From: Janthinobacterium lividum | Lineage (GTDB): Bacteria > Pseudomonadota > Gammaproteobacteria > Burkholderiales > Burkholderiaceae_D | Length of the DNA: 64,000 nt | Assembly (NCBI RefSeq): GCF_011601275.1 | Contig: NZ_JAAOLY010000008.1 | Coordinates: 186,001-250,000, forward strand | Reading direction: 5' to 3' | Shown: piece by piece, positions 8,894 to 18,257 of the stretch | Position numbering within the stretch: position 1 is the stretch's first letter | Layout: every line of letters begins with the position of its first letter | Position numbers and translations under genes: made by a program | The notes under the pieces: generated by a model | What the model was told of the DNA's origin: nothing | What the model saw: only the letters and a program-made list of their open reading frames with translations | The model's database searches: none

Positions 8894-9961
8894 ATGACAA
8901 TCAAAATTTCTATCGACTGCATGGGCGGAGATCACGGTCCCTCAGTTACTATCCCCGCAGCAATTTCCTTCGTAAAACATGAGCCTGAAGCCGAACTGAT
9001 CCTTGTTGGATTGGAAGACGTGATTCGTGCCGAACTGAAGAAACATAAAGCCGAGTCGCATCCGCGCCTGTCGGTATTGCATGCCTCCGAACAAGTTACC
9101 ATGGACGACCCTCTGGAAGTGGCCCTGCGCCGCAAGAAGGATTCCTCCATGCGCGTGGCCATCGAACAGGTCAAGAACGGCGTGGCGCAAGCCTCCGTTT
9201 CCGCCGGTAATACGGCAGCCCTGATGGCCGTGTCGCGCTATGTATTGAAAACCATGTCCGGCGTCGACCGCCCGGCCATCTGCAGCATCTTGCCGAATCA
9301 AAAGAACGGCCCCACTTATATGCTGGACCTGGGCGCCAACGTCGATTGCGAACCGCATCACTTGCACCAGTTCGCCATCATGGGTTCCGTGCTCGTTTCC
9401 GCCATGGAAGGCATCGAACGCCCGACGATCGGCTTGTTGAACGTGGGCACGGAAGATATCAAGGGCAATGAAGTGGTGAAACTCACTTCGAAGCTGCTGC
9501 AGGCCGACCACGAGCGTGGCGCGCTGAACTTCTACGGCAACGTGGAAGGCAACGATATCTTCAAGGGCACGACCGACATCGTCGTCTGCGACGGTTTCGT
9601 CGGCAACGTCACCCTGAAAGCCATCGAAGGCCTGGCGCGCTTCATGAAAGACGTGCTCACTTCCGAATTCAAGCGTAATCCGATCACCATGCTGGGCGCG
9701 CTGATCGCCCGCGGTGCTCTGAAAGCCATCGGCAACCGCTTGAATCCTTCGCGTTACAACGGCGCCAGCCTGCTGGGCTTGCGTGGCCTCGTCTTCAAGA
9801 GCCACGGCAGCGCCGATGCCTATTCGTTCGAATGGGCCTTGCGCCGCGCTTTCGATGCGGCAAAAAATGACGTGCAAGCGCACTTGGCCAGCATGATCGC
9901 CGAGCTGATGCCGCGCACGCCAGTTCCGGATGAACCTACATCAACAAGCTCTACCATTTAG
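8894..9961 (+). CDS. plsX: Phosphate acyltransferase PlsX
   Basis: The 355-residue enzyme makes acyl-phosphate from acyl-ACP and inorganic phosphate, the first step of phospholipid synthesis by the PlsX-PlsY route. It begins [18 protein letters not shown] and has the conserved [17 protein letters not shown] and FKSHGSA motifs. The start at 8894 gives the usual N-terminus. An in-frame start at 8858 would add 12 non-conserved residues. fabH follows after 15 bases, so the two form the head of the lipid-synthesis operon. Confidence 0.97.
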   Translation: MTIKISIDCMGGDHGPSVTIPAAISFVKHEPEAELILVGLEDVIRAELKKHKAESHPRLSVLHASEQVTMDDPLEVALRRKKDSSMRVAIEQVKNGVAQASVSAGNTAALMAVSRYVLKTMSGVDRPAICSILPNQKNGPTYMLDLGANVDCEPHHLHQFAIMGSVLVSAMEGIERPTIGLLNVGTEDIKGNEVVKLTSKLLQADHERGALNFYGNVEGNDIFKGTTDIVVCDGFVGNVTLKAIEGLARFMKDVLTSEFKRNPITMLGALIARGALKAIGNRLNPSRYNGASLLGLRGLVFKSHGSADAYSFEWALRRAFDAAKNDVQAHLASMIAELMPRTPVPDEPTSTSSTI

Positions 9962-9976
9962 TGGACGGGTACTTGC

Positions 9977-10975
9977 ATGACTGTTTTTAGCAAAACTTAC
10001 AGCAAAATTATCGGTACCGGCAGCTACCTGCCGGAGAAGCGCGTCACCAACCAGGACTTGACCGAACAGCTCGCCGCCAAGGGCATCGAGACGTCGGATG
10101 AATGGATCGTCTCGCGCAGCGGCATTTCGGCGCGCCATTACGCGGCGCCAACGCAAAATTCCTCGGACCTGGGCGTGGAAGCGGCCAGGAAGGCCCTGGA
10201 AATGGCGGGCCTGAGCGGCAACGACCTGGATCTGATCATCGTCGCCAGTTCGACTCCCGATTTCTTCGGCAGCTTCCCCAGCACGGCCTGCATCGTGCAA
10301 AACAAACTGGGCATCACCAACAATTGCGCCGCCGTCGACGTGCAAGCCGTCTGCAGCGGTTTCGTGTATGCGGTGGCCACGGCCGACAGCTTCATCCAGT
10401 CGGGCATGCACAAAAATGTGCTGGTGATCGGCGCCGAAGTGTTTTCGCGCATCCTCAATTTCGACGACCGCGGCACCTGCGTGCTGTTCGGTGACGGCGC
10501 CGGCGCCATCGTCATGACGGCGTCAAAAGAGCCGGGCATCCTGGCCACCAAGCTGCACGCGGACGGCCGCCACTCGAACATCCTCAGCGTGCCGGGCAGC
10601 CTGGCTGGCGGCGCGCTGGACGGTAGCGCCTTCCTGTACATGGATGGCCCGGCCGTGTTCAAGCTGGCCGTGTCCGTGCTGGAAAAAGTCGCGCACGAAG
10701 CCCTGGAACACGCCAACATGACATCGGACCAGATCGACTGGCTGATCCCGCACCAGGCGAACATCCGCATCATGAACAGTACGGCCAAGAAACTCGGCTT
10801 GCCGCTGGAAAAGATGGTCGTCACCGTCGACCAGCATGGCAATACCTCGGCCGCCTCGATCCCGCTGGCGCTCGACATCGCCGTGCGCGATGGCCGTGTC
10901 AAGAAAGGCGACAATGTCATGATGGAAGGCGTGGGCGGCGGCTTTACCTGGGGCGCCGTGCTGGCGCGCATGTAA
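9977..10975 (+). CDS. fabH: 3-oxoacyl-ACP synthase III (KAS III)
   Basis: This 332-residue enzyme condenses acetyl-CoA with malonyl-ACP to start each fatty acid chain. The catalytic cysteine lies in [12 protein letters not shown] (about residue 120), the histidine in IPHQANIRI (about 258) and the asparagine in HGNTSAAS (about 288). The complete Cys-His-Asn triad is present. It is slightly longer than E. coli FabH (317). It is followed by fabD, 33 bases away, with a GGAG ribosome site. Confidence 0.97.
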   Translation: MTVFSKTYSKIIGTGSYLPEKRVTNQDLTEQLAAKGIETSDEWIVSRSGISARHYAAPTQNSSDLGVEAARKALEMAGLSGNDLDLIIVASSTPDFFGSFPSTACIVQNKLGITNNCAAVDVQAVCSGFVYAVATADSFIQSGMHKNVLVIGAEVFSRILNFDDRGTCVLFGDGAGAIVMTASKEPGILATKLHADGRHSNILSVPGSLAGGALDGSAFLYMDGPAVFKLAVSVLEKVAHEALEHANMTSDQIDWLIPHQANIRIMNSTAKKLGLPLEKMVVTVDQHGNTSAASIPLALDIAVRDGRVKKGDNVMMEGVGGGFTWGAVLARM

Positions 10976-11008
10976 TCCTGCAACAATATTAAAAAAAACG
11001 GAGTCGAC

Positions 11009-11950
11009 ATGACACAATTTGCATTTGTTTTCCCAGGCCAAGGCTCGCAAGCGATTGCGATGCTCGACGGTTTCGCCGGCAACCCCGTGGTTGCGCAGAC
11101 CGTGGCCGAAGCGTCGGATGCCCTGCAATTCGACCTGGGCAAGCTGATCGCCGAAGGTCCTAAGGAAGAGCTGGATCTCACCACCAACACGCAACCGGTG
11201 ATGCTGACGGCGGCCGTGGCCTTTTACCGCGCCTGGCTGGCGGCCGGTGGTCCCGTGCCGACGGTCGTGGCCGGTCACAGCCTTGGTGAATACTCGGCGC
11301 TGGTCGCCGCCGGCGTCATCTCGTTCAAGGATGCGGTGCCGCTCGTGCGTTTCCGCGCGCAAGCCATGCAGGAAGCCGTGCCCGTGGGGCAGGGCACGAT
11401 GGCTGTCGTACTGGGCCTGTCGGATGACGACGTGCGCGCCGCCTGTGCGGAAGCGGCGGCGGAAAACCCGGCCCTCGTGGTCGAGCCCGTCAATTTCAAT
11501 GCGCCAGCACAAGTCGTCATCGCCGGCCATACGGCTGCCGTCGAGCGCGCCTGCGAACTGGCCAAGGCCAAGGGCGCCAAGCGCGCCATGAAGCTGCCCG
11601 TTTCCGCGCCATTCCACTCGTCGCTGCTGAAACCGGCCTCGGACCGTTTGTGCGAATACATGGCCGGCTTGACGTTCTCGGCGCCTCAAATCGCGCTGAT
11701 CAACAACGTCGACGTGGCCATCGTCAATGATGTGGCCGGCATCAAGGATGCGCTCGTGCGCCAGGCGGCCAGCCCCGTGCGCTGGGTGGAAACCATGCAA
11801 AAAGTGGCGGCCGACGGCATCACGCAAGTGATCGAATGCGGTCCGGGCAAGGTCCTGATGGGCCTGGCCAAGCGCATCGATCCCGTGCTGGTGGGCGACG
11901 CCATCGTCGACCAGGCATCGCTGGAACGCATTTTGACGCAGCTCAAATAA
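11009..11950 (+). CDS. fabD: Malonyl-CoA:ACP transacylase
   Basis: The 313-residue enzyme loads malonate from CoA onto acyl carrier protein. It shows FVFPGQGSQ at the N-terminus and the nucleophile elbow GHSLGEYSALV (serine about residue 92). The second catalytic histidine is in APFHSSLL (about 200), and QVIECGPGKVLMGL lies near the end. The length is standard. It is part of the fabH-fabD-fabG cluster. Confidence 0.97.
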   Translation: MTQFAFVFPGQGSQAIAMLDGFAGNPVVAQTVAEASDALQFDLGKLIAEGPKEELDLTTNTQPVMLTAAVAFYRAWLAAGGPVPTVVAGHSLGEYSALVAAGVISFKDAVPLVRFRAQAMQEAVPVGQGTMAVVLGLSDDDVRAACAEAAAENPALVVEPVNFNAPAQVVIAGHTAAVERACELAKAKGAKRAMKLPVSAPFHSSLLKPASDRLCEYMAGLTFSAPQIALINNVDVAIVNDVAGIKDALVRQAASPVRWVETMQKVAADGITQVIECGPGKVLMGLAKRIDPVLVGDAIVDQASLERILTQLK

Positions 11951-11960
11951 ACATCAGATC

Positions 11961-11979
11961 GCGGCAGCTTGCCTGCCGC
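11961..11979 (+). other. Stem-loop between fabD and fabG
   Basis: GCGGCAG (11961-11967) and CTGCCGC (11973-11979) form a perfect 7-bp stem with a 5-base loop, ten bases after fabD. No T-run follows, so it is more likely an mRNA processing or stability element than a terminator. Confidence 0.5.
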
Positions 11980-11999
11980 GCTTGCTCTTAAGGATACTC

Positions 12000-12743
12000 A
12001 TGAATTTAGCAAATCAAGTCGTGCTGGTCACGGGCGCCTCGCGCGGCATCGGCCGCGCCATCGCCACCGAACTGGGCAAACAAGGCGCTACCGTCATTGG
12101 CACCGCCACCTCGGAAAGCGGCGCGCAAGCGATCACCGATTACCTGGCCGCCGAAGGCGTGACGGGCAAGGGCCTGGTCCTGAACGTCACCGATGCGGCG
12201 CGCTGCGCGGCCGTCGTCGATGAAGTGCAGAAAACCTACGGCAGCCTGTCGATCCTGGTCAACAATGCGGGCATCACGCAAGACCAGCTGGCCATGCGCA
12301 TGAAGGATGAAGAGTGGGACAGCGTCATTTCCACCAACCTGTCGGCCGTCGGCCGTCTGTCGCGCGCCGTGTTGCGCGGCATGATGAAAGCCAAAACTGG
12401 GCGTATCATTAATATCACGTCGGTCGTGGCGTCGTCGGGCAATCCGGGGCAAATGAATTACGCGGCGGCCAAGGCCGGCGTGGAAGGCATGAGCCGCGCC
12501 CTGGCGCGCGAAATCGGCAGCCGCAACATTACCGTGAACTGCATCGCGCCGGGCTTCATCGATACCGACATGACCAAGGCGCTGAGCGAAGAGCAGCATG
12601 CGGCCCTGTTGACGCAAATTCCCCTGTCCCGTCTGGGCAAGCCGGAAGACGTGGCAGCGGCCGTGGCCTTTTTGGCCTCGCCGCAAGCGGCCTATATCAC
12701 GGGCACGACCCTGCACGTGAACGGTGGAATGTACATGAATTGA
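12000..12743 (+). CDS. fabG: 3-oxoacyl-ACP reductase
   Basis: This is a 247-residue short-chain dehydrogenase that reduces 3-oxoacyl-ACP with NADPH. It has the Rossmann motif TGASRGIG (about residues 12-19), NNAG (about 86), the catalytic serine in ITSVVASSG and the tyrosine-lysine pair in YAAAKAG (about 151-155). The start at 12000 follows an AAGGA ribosome site. An in-frame start six codons upstream is less likely. Confidence 0.97.
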   Translation: MNLANQVVLVTGASRGIGRAIATELGKQGATVIGTATSESGAQAITDYLAAEGVTGKGLVLNVTDAARCAAVVDEVQKTYGSLSILVNNAGITQDQLAMRMKDEEWDSVISTNLSAVGRLSRAVLRGMMKAKTGRIINITSVVASSGNPGQMNYAAAKAGVEGMSRALAREIGSRNITVNCIAPGFIDTDMTKALSEEQHAALLTQIPLSRLGKPEDVAAAVAFLASPQAAYITGTTLHVNGGMYMN

Positions 12744-12798
12744 TGTGAAAGCTAGACGGGGCGGGCGTTTGTGGCATGATTCAACGGCCGTTTTTGTC

Positions 12799-12804
12799 TA
12801 TAAT
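12799..12804 (+). promoter_or_regulatory. -10 element (TATAAT) upstream of acpP
   Basis: A perfect TATAAT sits 118 bases before acpP in the gap after fabG. No convincing -35 lies at the right distance, but TG occurs just upstream, near an extended -10 position. It would allow acpP-fabF to be transcribed separately from fabG, as is usual for the abundant carrier protein. Confidence 0.5.
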
Positions 12805-12921
12805 CGCATCTTTTAGCAGCAGCTTCGGTCGAATTAGCAGCAGACACCGAAATTAGTATTCGGACGCGCAAACCTGATAAAATGCGCGCACTTTCCGTAA
12901 CACACACTTTGGAGCCATAAC

Positions 12922-13161
12922 ATGTCGGATATCGAACAACGCGTTAAGAAAATCGTCGCTGAGCAACTGGGCGTTGCAGAAGCAGACATCAAAATCGAAT
13001 CCTCCTTCGTCGACGATCTCGGCGCCGATTCCCTGGACACCGTGGAACTGGTCATGGCCCTGGAAGACGAATTCGAAATGGAAATCCCTGACGAACAAGC
13101 TGAAAAAATCACCACCGTGCAACAGGCGATCGACTACGCCACTGCACACGTCAAGGCCTAA
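12922..13161 (+). CDS. acpP: Acyl carrier protein
   Basis: The 79-residue acidic carrier contains the attachment motif [12 protein letters not shown]. Its serine (about residue 37) receives phosphopantetheine from AcpS, which is encoded further along this window. It holds growing acyl chains for the Fab enzymes. A GGAG ribosome site lies before the ATG, and fabF follows 29 bases later. Confidence 0.98.
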   Translation: MSDIEQRVKKIVAEQLGVAEADIKIESSFVDDLGADSLDTVELVMALEDEFEMEIPDEQAEKITTVQQAIDYATAHVKA

Positions 13162-13190
13162 GCCTGTCTGACCGACTTCAGGAGAATCGC

Positions 13191-14441
13191 TTGAGCCGTT
13201 CTAAAAACCGTCGTGTTGTTGTCACCGGCCTGGGCTGCGTTTCACCTGTCGGCAATACTATTGCCGAGGCGTGGGGCGCAATCATTGAAGGTAAATCCGG
13301 CATTGCCACGATTACCAAGTTTGATGCACAGCCATTCACCACGCATTTCGCTGGTGAAGTCAAAGGCTTCAATATCGAAGAGTACATCTCCGGTAAGGAA
13401 GCCCGCCACATGGATACCTTTATCCATTACGGCATGGCTGCGGGCATCCAGGCGATGCAGGACTCCGGCCTGGAAGTGACCGAAGAAAACGCCGAGCGTA
13501 TCGGCGTGATCATCGGTTCCGGTATCGGCGGCTTGCCGCTGATCGAGGAAACCAAGTCCGAGTACGAAAAGCGCGGTCCGCGCCGTATCTCGCCATTTTT
13601 CGTGCCTGCCTCGATCATTAACATGATCTCTGGCAACCTTTCGATCAAATATGGTCTGAAGGGCCCGAACCTGGCGATCGTTACTGCGTGTACCACCGGT
13701 TTGCACAGCATCGGTGCCGCAGCGCGCATGATCGAGTACGGCGATGCCGACGTCATGATCGCCGGCGGTGCTGAATCGACCGTGTCGCCACTGGGCCTGG
13801 GCGGTTTCGCTTCGGCACGTGCCTTGTCGACCCGCAACGACGATCCGGCAACGGCATCGCGTCCGTGGGATACCGACCGCGACGGCTTCGTGCTGGGCGA
13901 GGGCGCTGGCGTCATGGTGCTGGAAGAGTACGAGCACGCGGTGGCCCGTGGTGCCAAGATCTATGCCGAAGTGCATGGTTTCGGGATGAGCGCAGATGCT
14001 TATCACATGACCTCGCCGCTGGAAGATGGTAGCGGCGGCAGCAAATCGGTGATCGCGGCCCTCAACAACGCTGGCTTGAACGCGGATCAGATTCAGTACC
14101 TGAACGCGCACGGCACGTCGACCCCGCAAGGCGACGTGGCGGAAGTGATGGGCATCAAACGCACCTTCGGCGAGCACGCCAAGAATCTGGTTGTCAACTC
14201 GACCAAGTCGATGACGGGCCATTTGCTGGGCGGCGCGGGCGGTCTGGAAGCGGTGTTTACGGTCCTGGCATTGCACCATCAGGTGTCGCCACCGACCATC
14301 AACATCTTTAACCAGGATCCGGCTTGCGATCTCGATTTCTGTGCCAACACGGCGCGGGATATGAAGATCGATTATGCAGTGAAGAATTCGTTCGGCTTCG
14401 GCGGAACGAATGGCACGCTGATTTTCGGTAAAGCGAAATAA
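13191..14441 (+). CDS. fabF: 3-oxoacyl-ACP synthase II (KAS II)
   Basis: This 416-residue condensing enzyme elongates acyl-ACP and governs the temperature-dependent unsaturated chain step. The start codon is TTG at 13191, chosen because AGGAG lies at 13180-13184 and the family opening [16 protein letters not shown] follows. The catalytic cysteine is in TACTTGLHS (about residue 167), with histidines in [11 protein letters not shown] (about 306) and [11 protein letters not shown] (about 343). It ends the acpP-fabF unit and is followed by three hairpins and a T-run. Confidence 0.97.
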   Translation: MSRSKNRRVVVTGLGCVSPVGNTIAEAWGAIIEGKSGIATITKFDAQPFTTHFAGEVKGFNIEEYISGKEARHMDTFIHYGMAAGIQAMQDSGLEVTEENAERIGVIIGSGIGGLPLIEETKSEYEKRGPRRISPFFVPASIINMISGNLSIKYGLKGPNLAIVTACTTGLHSIGAAARMIEYGDADVMIAGGAESTVSPLGLGGFASARALSTRNDDPATASRPWDTDRDGFVLGEGAGVMVLEEYEHAVARGAKIYAEVHGFGMSADAYHMTSPLEDGSGGSKSVIAALNNAGLNADQIQYLNAHGTSTPQGDVAEVMGIKRTFGEHAKNLVVNSTKSMTGHLLGGAGGLEAVFTVLALHHQVSPPTINIFNQDPACDLDFCANTARDMKIDYAVKNSFGFGGTNGTLIFGKAK

Positions 14442-14454
14442 GCAGGAACTTTCA

Positions 14455-14551
14455 AGCGCTCGCTACGGTCAAACTGTAGTGAGCGCTGATTCGGCGCCAA
14501 CGTTCGTTGGCGCCTGAATTTGCCCGGCATGTTGCCGGCGCGCCTTTTTTT
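14455..14551 (+). terminator. Triple-hairpin terminator after fabF
   Basis: Three consecutive inverted repeats lie here. A 12-bp arm pair (14455-14466 with 14476-14487) has one G-T wobble. A perfect GGCGCCAA/TTGGCGCC (14493-14500 with 14507-14514) follows, and then CCGGCA/TGCCGG (14524-14529 with 14533-14538). A run of eight T (14544-14551) ends the array. Confidence 0.85.
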
Positions 14552-14562
14552 TCCCATGAAGT

Positions 14563-15111
14563 ATGTCAATTGCAGTAGCGGCTGTCATCCGCACGCCTGT
14601 CTGTTTGCGCCTGTTGCAAGCGGTGCTGGGACTGTGCGCCTTGCTGGCCGCCTGGCCCTTGAGTAGCGCGTGGCGTGTTGCCGCCCTGTCCGGCCCCGGC
14701 CTTGGCCACGGCCAGATGGTGGGCGGGTATGCGCTGGGCTGGAGCGGTGCGCTGTTGAGTGCGGTTGGCGGCATGTTTTTGCTCGCTTTGCTGCGCAAGC
14801 GCAGAAAGCCGCAGACGCTTGATATTTCGCCGGTTGGCCAGTTGCGGCTGGCGGTATATCTGGAGCGTGGCGGGGCGCCGGGGATGGATGCCAACGCGGT
14901 GGCGGAGCCGGCTGGGCCGGCGCCGTTGGCGCCGCCGGGGCTGCGCCTGTTGCCGGGCTCGACCTTGTGGCCGGCGCTGCTGGTGCTGTGCCTGGCCGAT
15001 GCCGCAGGGCGGCGCGCGGATGTGCTGGTGCAGCGTGGCAGCAGCTGCGCAGCCTTCCGCCCGTTGGCCGTGGCGTGCCGGGCCATCGCGGCGCGGGGCA
15101 GGGAAGAATAA
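14563..15111 (+). CDS. YgfX-like two-helix membrane protein
   Basis: The protein has 182 residues. Two hydrophobic helices (about 14-36 and 52-76) are followed by RKRRKP and a soluble C-terminal domain ending in a segment like the YgfX/CptA tail (AAFRPLAVACRAIAAR). YgfX of E. coli is an inner-membrane protein encoded beside sdhE, and here the gene sits between fabF and rpoE. The match is based on topology and weak tail similarity only. A further hydrophobic patch (about 130-145) might be a third helix. Confidence 0.55.
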   Translation: MSIAVAAVIRTPVCLRLLQAVLGLCALLAAWPLSSAWRVAALSGPGLGHGQMVGGYALGWSGALLSAVGGMFLLALLRKRRKPQTLDISPVGQLRLAVYLERGGAPGMDANAVAEPAGPAPLAPPGLRLLPGSTLWPALLVLCLADAAGRRADVLVQRGSSCAAFRPLAVACRAIAARGREE

Positions 15112-15185
15112 ATGTGGGGCGAACACTGAACTTCTTGCAGCGGGCCAACTCTATATCCATACAGGCGCCCACGCTGCATGACTAC

Positions 15186-15190
15186 AGGGA
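15186..15190 (+). promoter_or_regulatory. Ribosome-binding site deciding the rpoE start
   Basis: AGGGA lies eight bases before the GTG at 15199. The alternative ATG at 15178 has no comparable site. Confidence 0.6.
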
Positions 15191-15198
15191 CATTGGGC

Positions 15199-15801
15199 GT
15201 GAGGACAGAGCGCGAGTATGATCAGTTACTGGTCGAGCGGGTGCAGGCTGGCGACAAACGGGCATTCGATGTGCTGGTATCGAAATACCAGCGCCGCTTG
15301 ATGCGCCTTGTGTCGCGCCTTGTGCATGACCCGGCGGAGGCCGAAGATGTGGTGCAGGAAACCTTTATCAAGGCATACCGGGCGCTGCGCCATTTTCGCG
15401 GCGATGCCGCCTTTTATACCTGGCTGTACCGCATCGGCATCAATACGGCCAAGAATTATCTTGTCACGCAAGGGCGCCGCGCCTCTACGTCCAGCGATAC
15501 CGACGCCGAGCAGGCGGAGTCCTTCGATGATGGCAATAAATTGCGCGACAACAATACGCCCGAATCGGTGCTGGCCAGCAAGCAGATCGCGGCCACCGTC
15601 AATGCGGCCATGGATGTGTTGCCCATCGAATTGCGCACGGCCATTGTGCTGCGCGAGATCGAGGGCCTGAGCTATGAAGAAATATCGGAAATCATGGCGT
15701 GCCCCATCGGCACCGTGCGCAGCCGGATTTTTCGCGCGCGCGAAGTGATTGCGGAGAAATTGAAACCGTTGTTGGACATGCCGATTGACAAGCGCTGGTA
15801 A
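15199..15801 (+). CDS. rpoE: RNA polymerase sigma-E factor (ECF family)
   Basis: The 200-residue sigma factor controls the envelope-stress regulon. Region 2 runs from DQLLVERVQAGDKRAFDVLV to FRGDAAFYTWLYRI (about 8-85) and region 4 from LPIELRTAIVLREIEGLSYEEI (about 135-190) with the helix-turn-helix. GTG at 15199 gives the family length (about 199) and has a good ribosome site. Starting at ATG 15178 would add seven residues. It is followed by rseA and the mucD protease, the classical rpoE operon without rseB. Confidence 0.95.
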   Translation: MRTEREYDQLLVERVQAGDKRAFDVLVSKYQRRLMRLVSRLVHDPAEAEDVVQETFIKAYRALRHFRGDAAFYTWLYRIGINTAKNYLVTQGRRASTSSDTDAEQAESFDDGNKLRDNNTPESVLASKQIAATVNAAMDVLPIELRTAIVLREIEGLSYEEISEIMACPIGTVRSRIFRAREVIAEKLKPLLDMPIDKRW

Positions 15802-15873
15802 TCTGGGGAGTATGAGGCTGGCATGGCTGCGTCCGGTTTCCGCACCGATCCTTTTGAAATGGCAGGACCCATC

Positions 15874-16209
15874 ATGGATACGCACACACGATTGCACGAG
15901 ACTATTTCCGCCCTGGCCGATGGCGAGCTGGCGGCGAGCGAACTCGAACTGGCTTTTGCCGCCCTCGATACAGATGAGGGACGGCAGGCCTGGGATGCCT
16001 ATCGCCATATCGGTGACGTGCTGCGCTCGGAGCAGTATGGTCATGCATTGAGCGCCCAGTTCGATGCGCGCCTGGCCAGTTGCCTGGCCGCCGAGGCGGC
16101 GCCTGAGGGGCCGGCTGCCGCTGCGGAGCCGTTGCTGCCCTTGTCCGCCGCCATCGTGCCGCCGAGCACAGCCGAGCCGCTGGAGGCGGGACCGCTGGCG
16201 CAGCGTTAG
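15874..16209 (+). CDS. rseA: Anti-sigma-E factor RseA-like protein, short form
   Basis: The 111-residue protein has an RseA N-terminal domain (about 1-70: an ETISALADGELAASE opening and RQAWDAYRHIGDVLRSE), which in the family binds and holds sigma-E. After residue 80 only a low-complexity Ala/Pro segment follows before the stop. No transmembrane helix or periplasmic domain is visible, unlike E. coli RseA (216 residues). Start at 15874 chosen for the GGCAGGA ribosome site and the family-like MDTHTRLHE opening. It may be genuinely reduced or damaged by a frameshift. No tail was recognised in the other frames downstream. Confidence 0.8.
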   Translation: MDTHTRLHETISALADGELAASELELAFAALDTDEGRQAWDAYRHIGDVLRSEQYGHALSAQFDARLASCLAAEAAPEGPAAAAEPLLPLSAAIVPPSTAEPLEAGPLAQR

Positions 16210-16453
16210 CGTTGCCGCTGCGCCATCTTATACCAGGCTTAACGTCCCCGTCGCCCCCTTGACACTGGCCTTCGGTACGATTGACACTGTGCGCAGGCAA
16301 TATCTTGCTTTTGCGATATATTGTTGCATTGTTTGCCATGCACGCTGCCAAGTGGGGTTTGCCTCTGGGATGTCGTCGTGACGGCCAATCATGCAGCAGG
16401 AAATCGCCTGATCCCCGTTTTGATCCGTTTATATATTCGAGAAGATCCTTTCC

Positions 16454-17950
16454 ATGAAAAAAAACATGTGTGCTGCCAGCAAGTCGTTTTCAGTGAAGAC
16501 GCTTTCCGCCTTATTGTTCGGTACGGCTGGCGTCTTTTTTGCTCCCACCATGCTGGGCCTGGCGCCACAGGCGCAGGCCGCCGTGCCGGCAGTAAAATTG
16601 CCTGATTTTTCTGACCTGGTCGACGCCGTCGGCCCGGCCGTCGTGAATATCCGCACCACCGAGCGCCTGAAGATGAGCGGCCCCGGTGCCGGCAGCCAGG
16701 ATGAGCAGGAAATGCAGGAGTTCCTGCGCCGCTTCTTTGGCGGCGCCATGCCGACACCGCGCCAGCAGGCACCACGCGGCGGCCGCCGCGCCGTGCCGCA
16801 GGAGCAGGAAGTACAGCGCGGCGTCGGTTCCGGCTTCATCATTTCTGCCGATGGCTATGTGTTGAGCAATGCCCACGTGGTCGATGGCGCCGATGAAGTC
16901 TACGTGACCCTGACGGACAAGCGCGAATTCAAGGCCAAGGTGATCGGCGCCGATGCGCGTACCGACGTGGCCCTGTTGAAAATCGAAGGCGGCAACCTGC
17001 CGCGCCTGACCATCGGCGACTCGGACAAGATACGCGTGGGCGAGTGGGTCATCGCCATCGGCTCGCCGTTCAACCTGGAAAACACGGTGACTGCCGGCAT
17101 TATTTCCGCCAAGTCGCGCGACACGGGCGACTACCTGCCTCTGATCCAGAGCGACGTGGCCGTCAACCCCGGCAACTCGGGCGGTCCGCTGATCAATATG
17201 CGCGGCGAAGTGATCGGTATCAATTCGCAGATCGCTACCCTGTCCGGCGCGTATAACGGCATTTCGTTTGCCGTGCCCATCGATGAAGCCATGCGTGTGG
17301 GCGAGCAGCTGAAAAAGACGGGCAAGGTCGTGCGCGGACGCATCGGCGTGCAGATCGGCGAAGTGAGCAAGGATGTGGCGGAATCGCTGGGCTTGCCGAA
17401 TGCCAAGGGCGCGCAAGTGTCGATGGTGGAGCCGGGCGGTCCGGCCGACAAGGCGGGCATCAAGCCGGGCGACATCATCCTGAAATTCAACGGCGCCCAG
17501 ATCGAGCGCTCCTCCGACCTGCCGCGCCTGGTGGGTGGCGCCGCCGTCAACGGCAAGTCCACGCTGACCGTCTGGCGCAAGGGTGCGCAGCAGGACATTC
17601 CCGTCACCGTCGTCGAGCTGGAAAGCGAGAAAACGGCGAAGAAGAGCGCCAAGGAGCCGGAAGCGCAAGCCGTCAATGCACTGGGATTGAAGGTCAGCGA
17701 TGTGCCGGCCGCGAAGAAGCAGGAACTGAAGATCGACGCGGGCGTGCTGGTCGACGAGGCCGATGGCGTGGCGGCCCTGGCCGGCCTGCAGCCTGGCGAT
17801 GTGATCTTGCAACTGAATAACGTTGCCGTGAAAGACGCAAGGCAATTCAATGCCCTGGTCGCCAAGCTCGATCCGAAGAAGACGTCGGCCGTGCTGGTGC
17901 GTCGTGGCGATACGGCCCAATTCGTTTCGCTGCGCCCGTCGGCGAAGTAA
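16454..17950 (+). CDS. mucD: Periplasmic serine endoprotease, DegP/MucD type
   Basis: The 498-residue Do-family protease/chaperone degrades misfolded envelope proteins. A signal peptide ends near AQA-AVPAVK (about residue 42). The trypsin-like domain has histidine in SNAHVVDGADE (about 140), aspartate in RTDVALLKI (about 170) and serine in NPGNSGGPLINM (about 243). Two PDZ domains follow (about 285-375 and 405-490). It is in the rpoE-rseA operon, 244 bases after rseA, where MucD normally dampens sigma-E signalling. Confidence 0.95.
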   Translation: MKKNMCAASKSFSVKTLSALLFGTAGVFFAPTMLGLAPQAQAAVPAVKLPDFSDLVDAVGPAVVNIRTTERLKMSGPGAGSQDEQEMQEFLRRFFGGAMPTPRQQAPRGGRRAVPQEQEVQRGVGSGFIISADGYVLSNAHVVDGADEVYVTLTDKREFKAKVIGADARTDVALLKIEGGNLPRLTIGDSDKIRVGEWVIAIGSPFNLENTVTAGIISAKSRDTGDYLPLIQSDVAVNPGNSGGPLINMRGEVIGINSQIATLSGAYNGISFAVPIDEAMRVGEQLKKTGKVVRGRIGVQIGEVSKDVAESLGLPNAKGAQVSMVEPGGPADKAGIKPGDIILKFNGAQIERSSDLPRLVGGAAVNGKSTLTVWRKGAQQDIPVTVVELESEKTAKKSAKEPEAQAVNALGLKVSDVPAAKKQELKIDAGVLVDEADGVAALAGLQPGDVILQLNNVAVKDARQFNALVAKLDPKKTSAVLVRRGDTAQFVSLRPSAK

Positions 17951-17970
17951 CCATGTGATCATCCCGCATC

Positions 17971-17998
17971 CCGCATTCCGGCCGCGGCCGGGATGCGG
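17971..17998 (+). other. Long GC-rich stem-loop after mucD
   Basis: CCGCAT and CCGGCC pair with GGCCGG and ATGCGG around a two-base centre, with one unpaired position on each side. No T-run follows. It sits in the 61-base gap before the glutaredoxin gene and could stabilise the mucD mRNA end or be a weak terminator. Confidence 0.5.
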
Positions 17999-18011
17999 TA
18001 TCCTGTCCGCC

Positions 18012-18257
18012 ATGCACTTCACCCTCTATTCCCGCAGTTATTGCCACCTTTGCCAGGACATGCTCGACGCCTTGCTCCTGCTGCAGCCGCCCGGAAAACC
18101 GTTCACGGTGGACGTGATCGACATCGATGCCTCGCCCGATGCCTCGCTGCTGGCGCGTTTCGACGAGCTGGTGCCGGTGCTGTTTGGCGACCTGGCGCAG
18201 CCTGAGCTCTGCCATTATTTCCTTGACGAGGCGGCCGTGCGGCGCTGCCTGGTGTAG
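18012..18257 (+). CDS. Glutaredoxin-family protein (DUF836 type)
   Basis: This is an 81-residue thioredoxin-fold protein with the N-terminal motif YSRSYCHLCQDML, that is CxxC at about residues 10-13. It ends near the usual length of the DUF836 glutaredoxin-like family often found before lepA in betaproteobacteria. No signal peptide is present. The start was placed at 18012 because family similarity begins there. Its substrate is unknown. Confidence 0.85.
   Translation: MHFTLYSRSYCHLCQDMLDALLLLQPPGKPFTVDVIDIDASPDASLLARFDELVPVLFGDLAQPELCHYFLDEAAVRRCLV

Noticed and set aside
16210..16453. Sigma-E-type promoter upstream of mucD
   Set aside because: I searched by eye for a GAACTT-type -35 with a TCTGA-type -10 and found no pair with suitable spacing.
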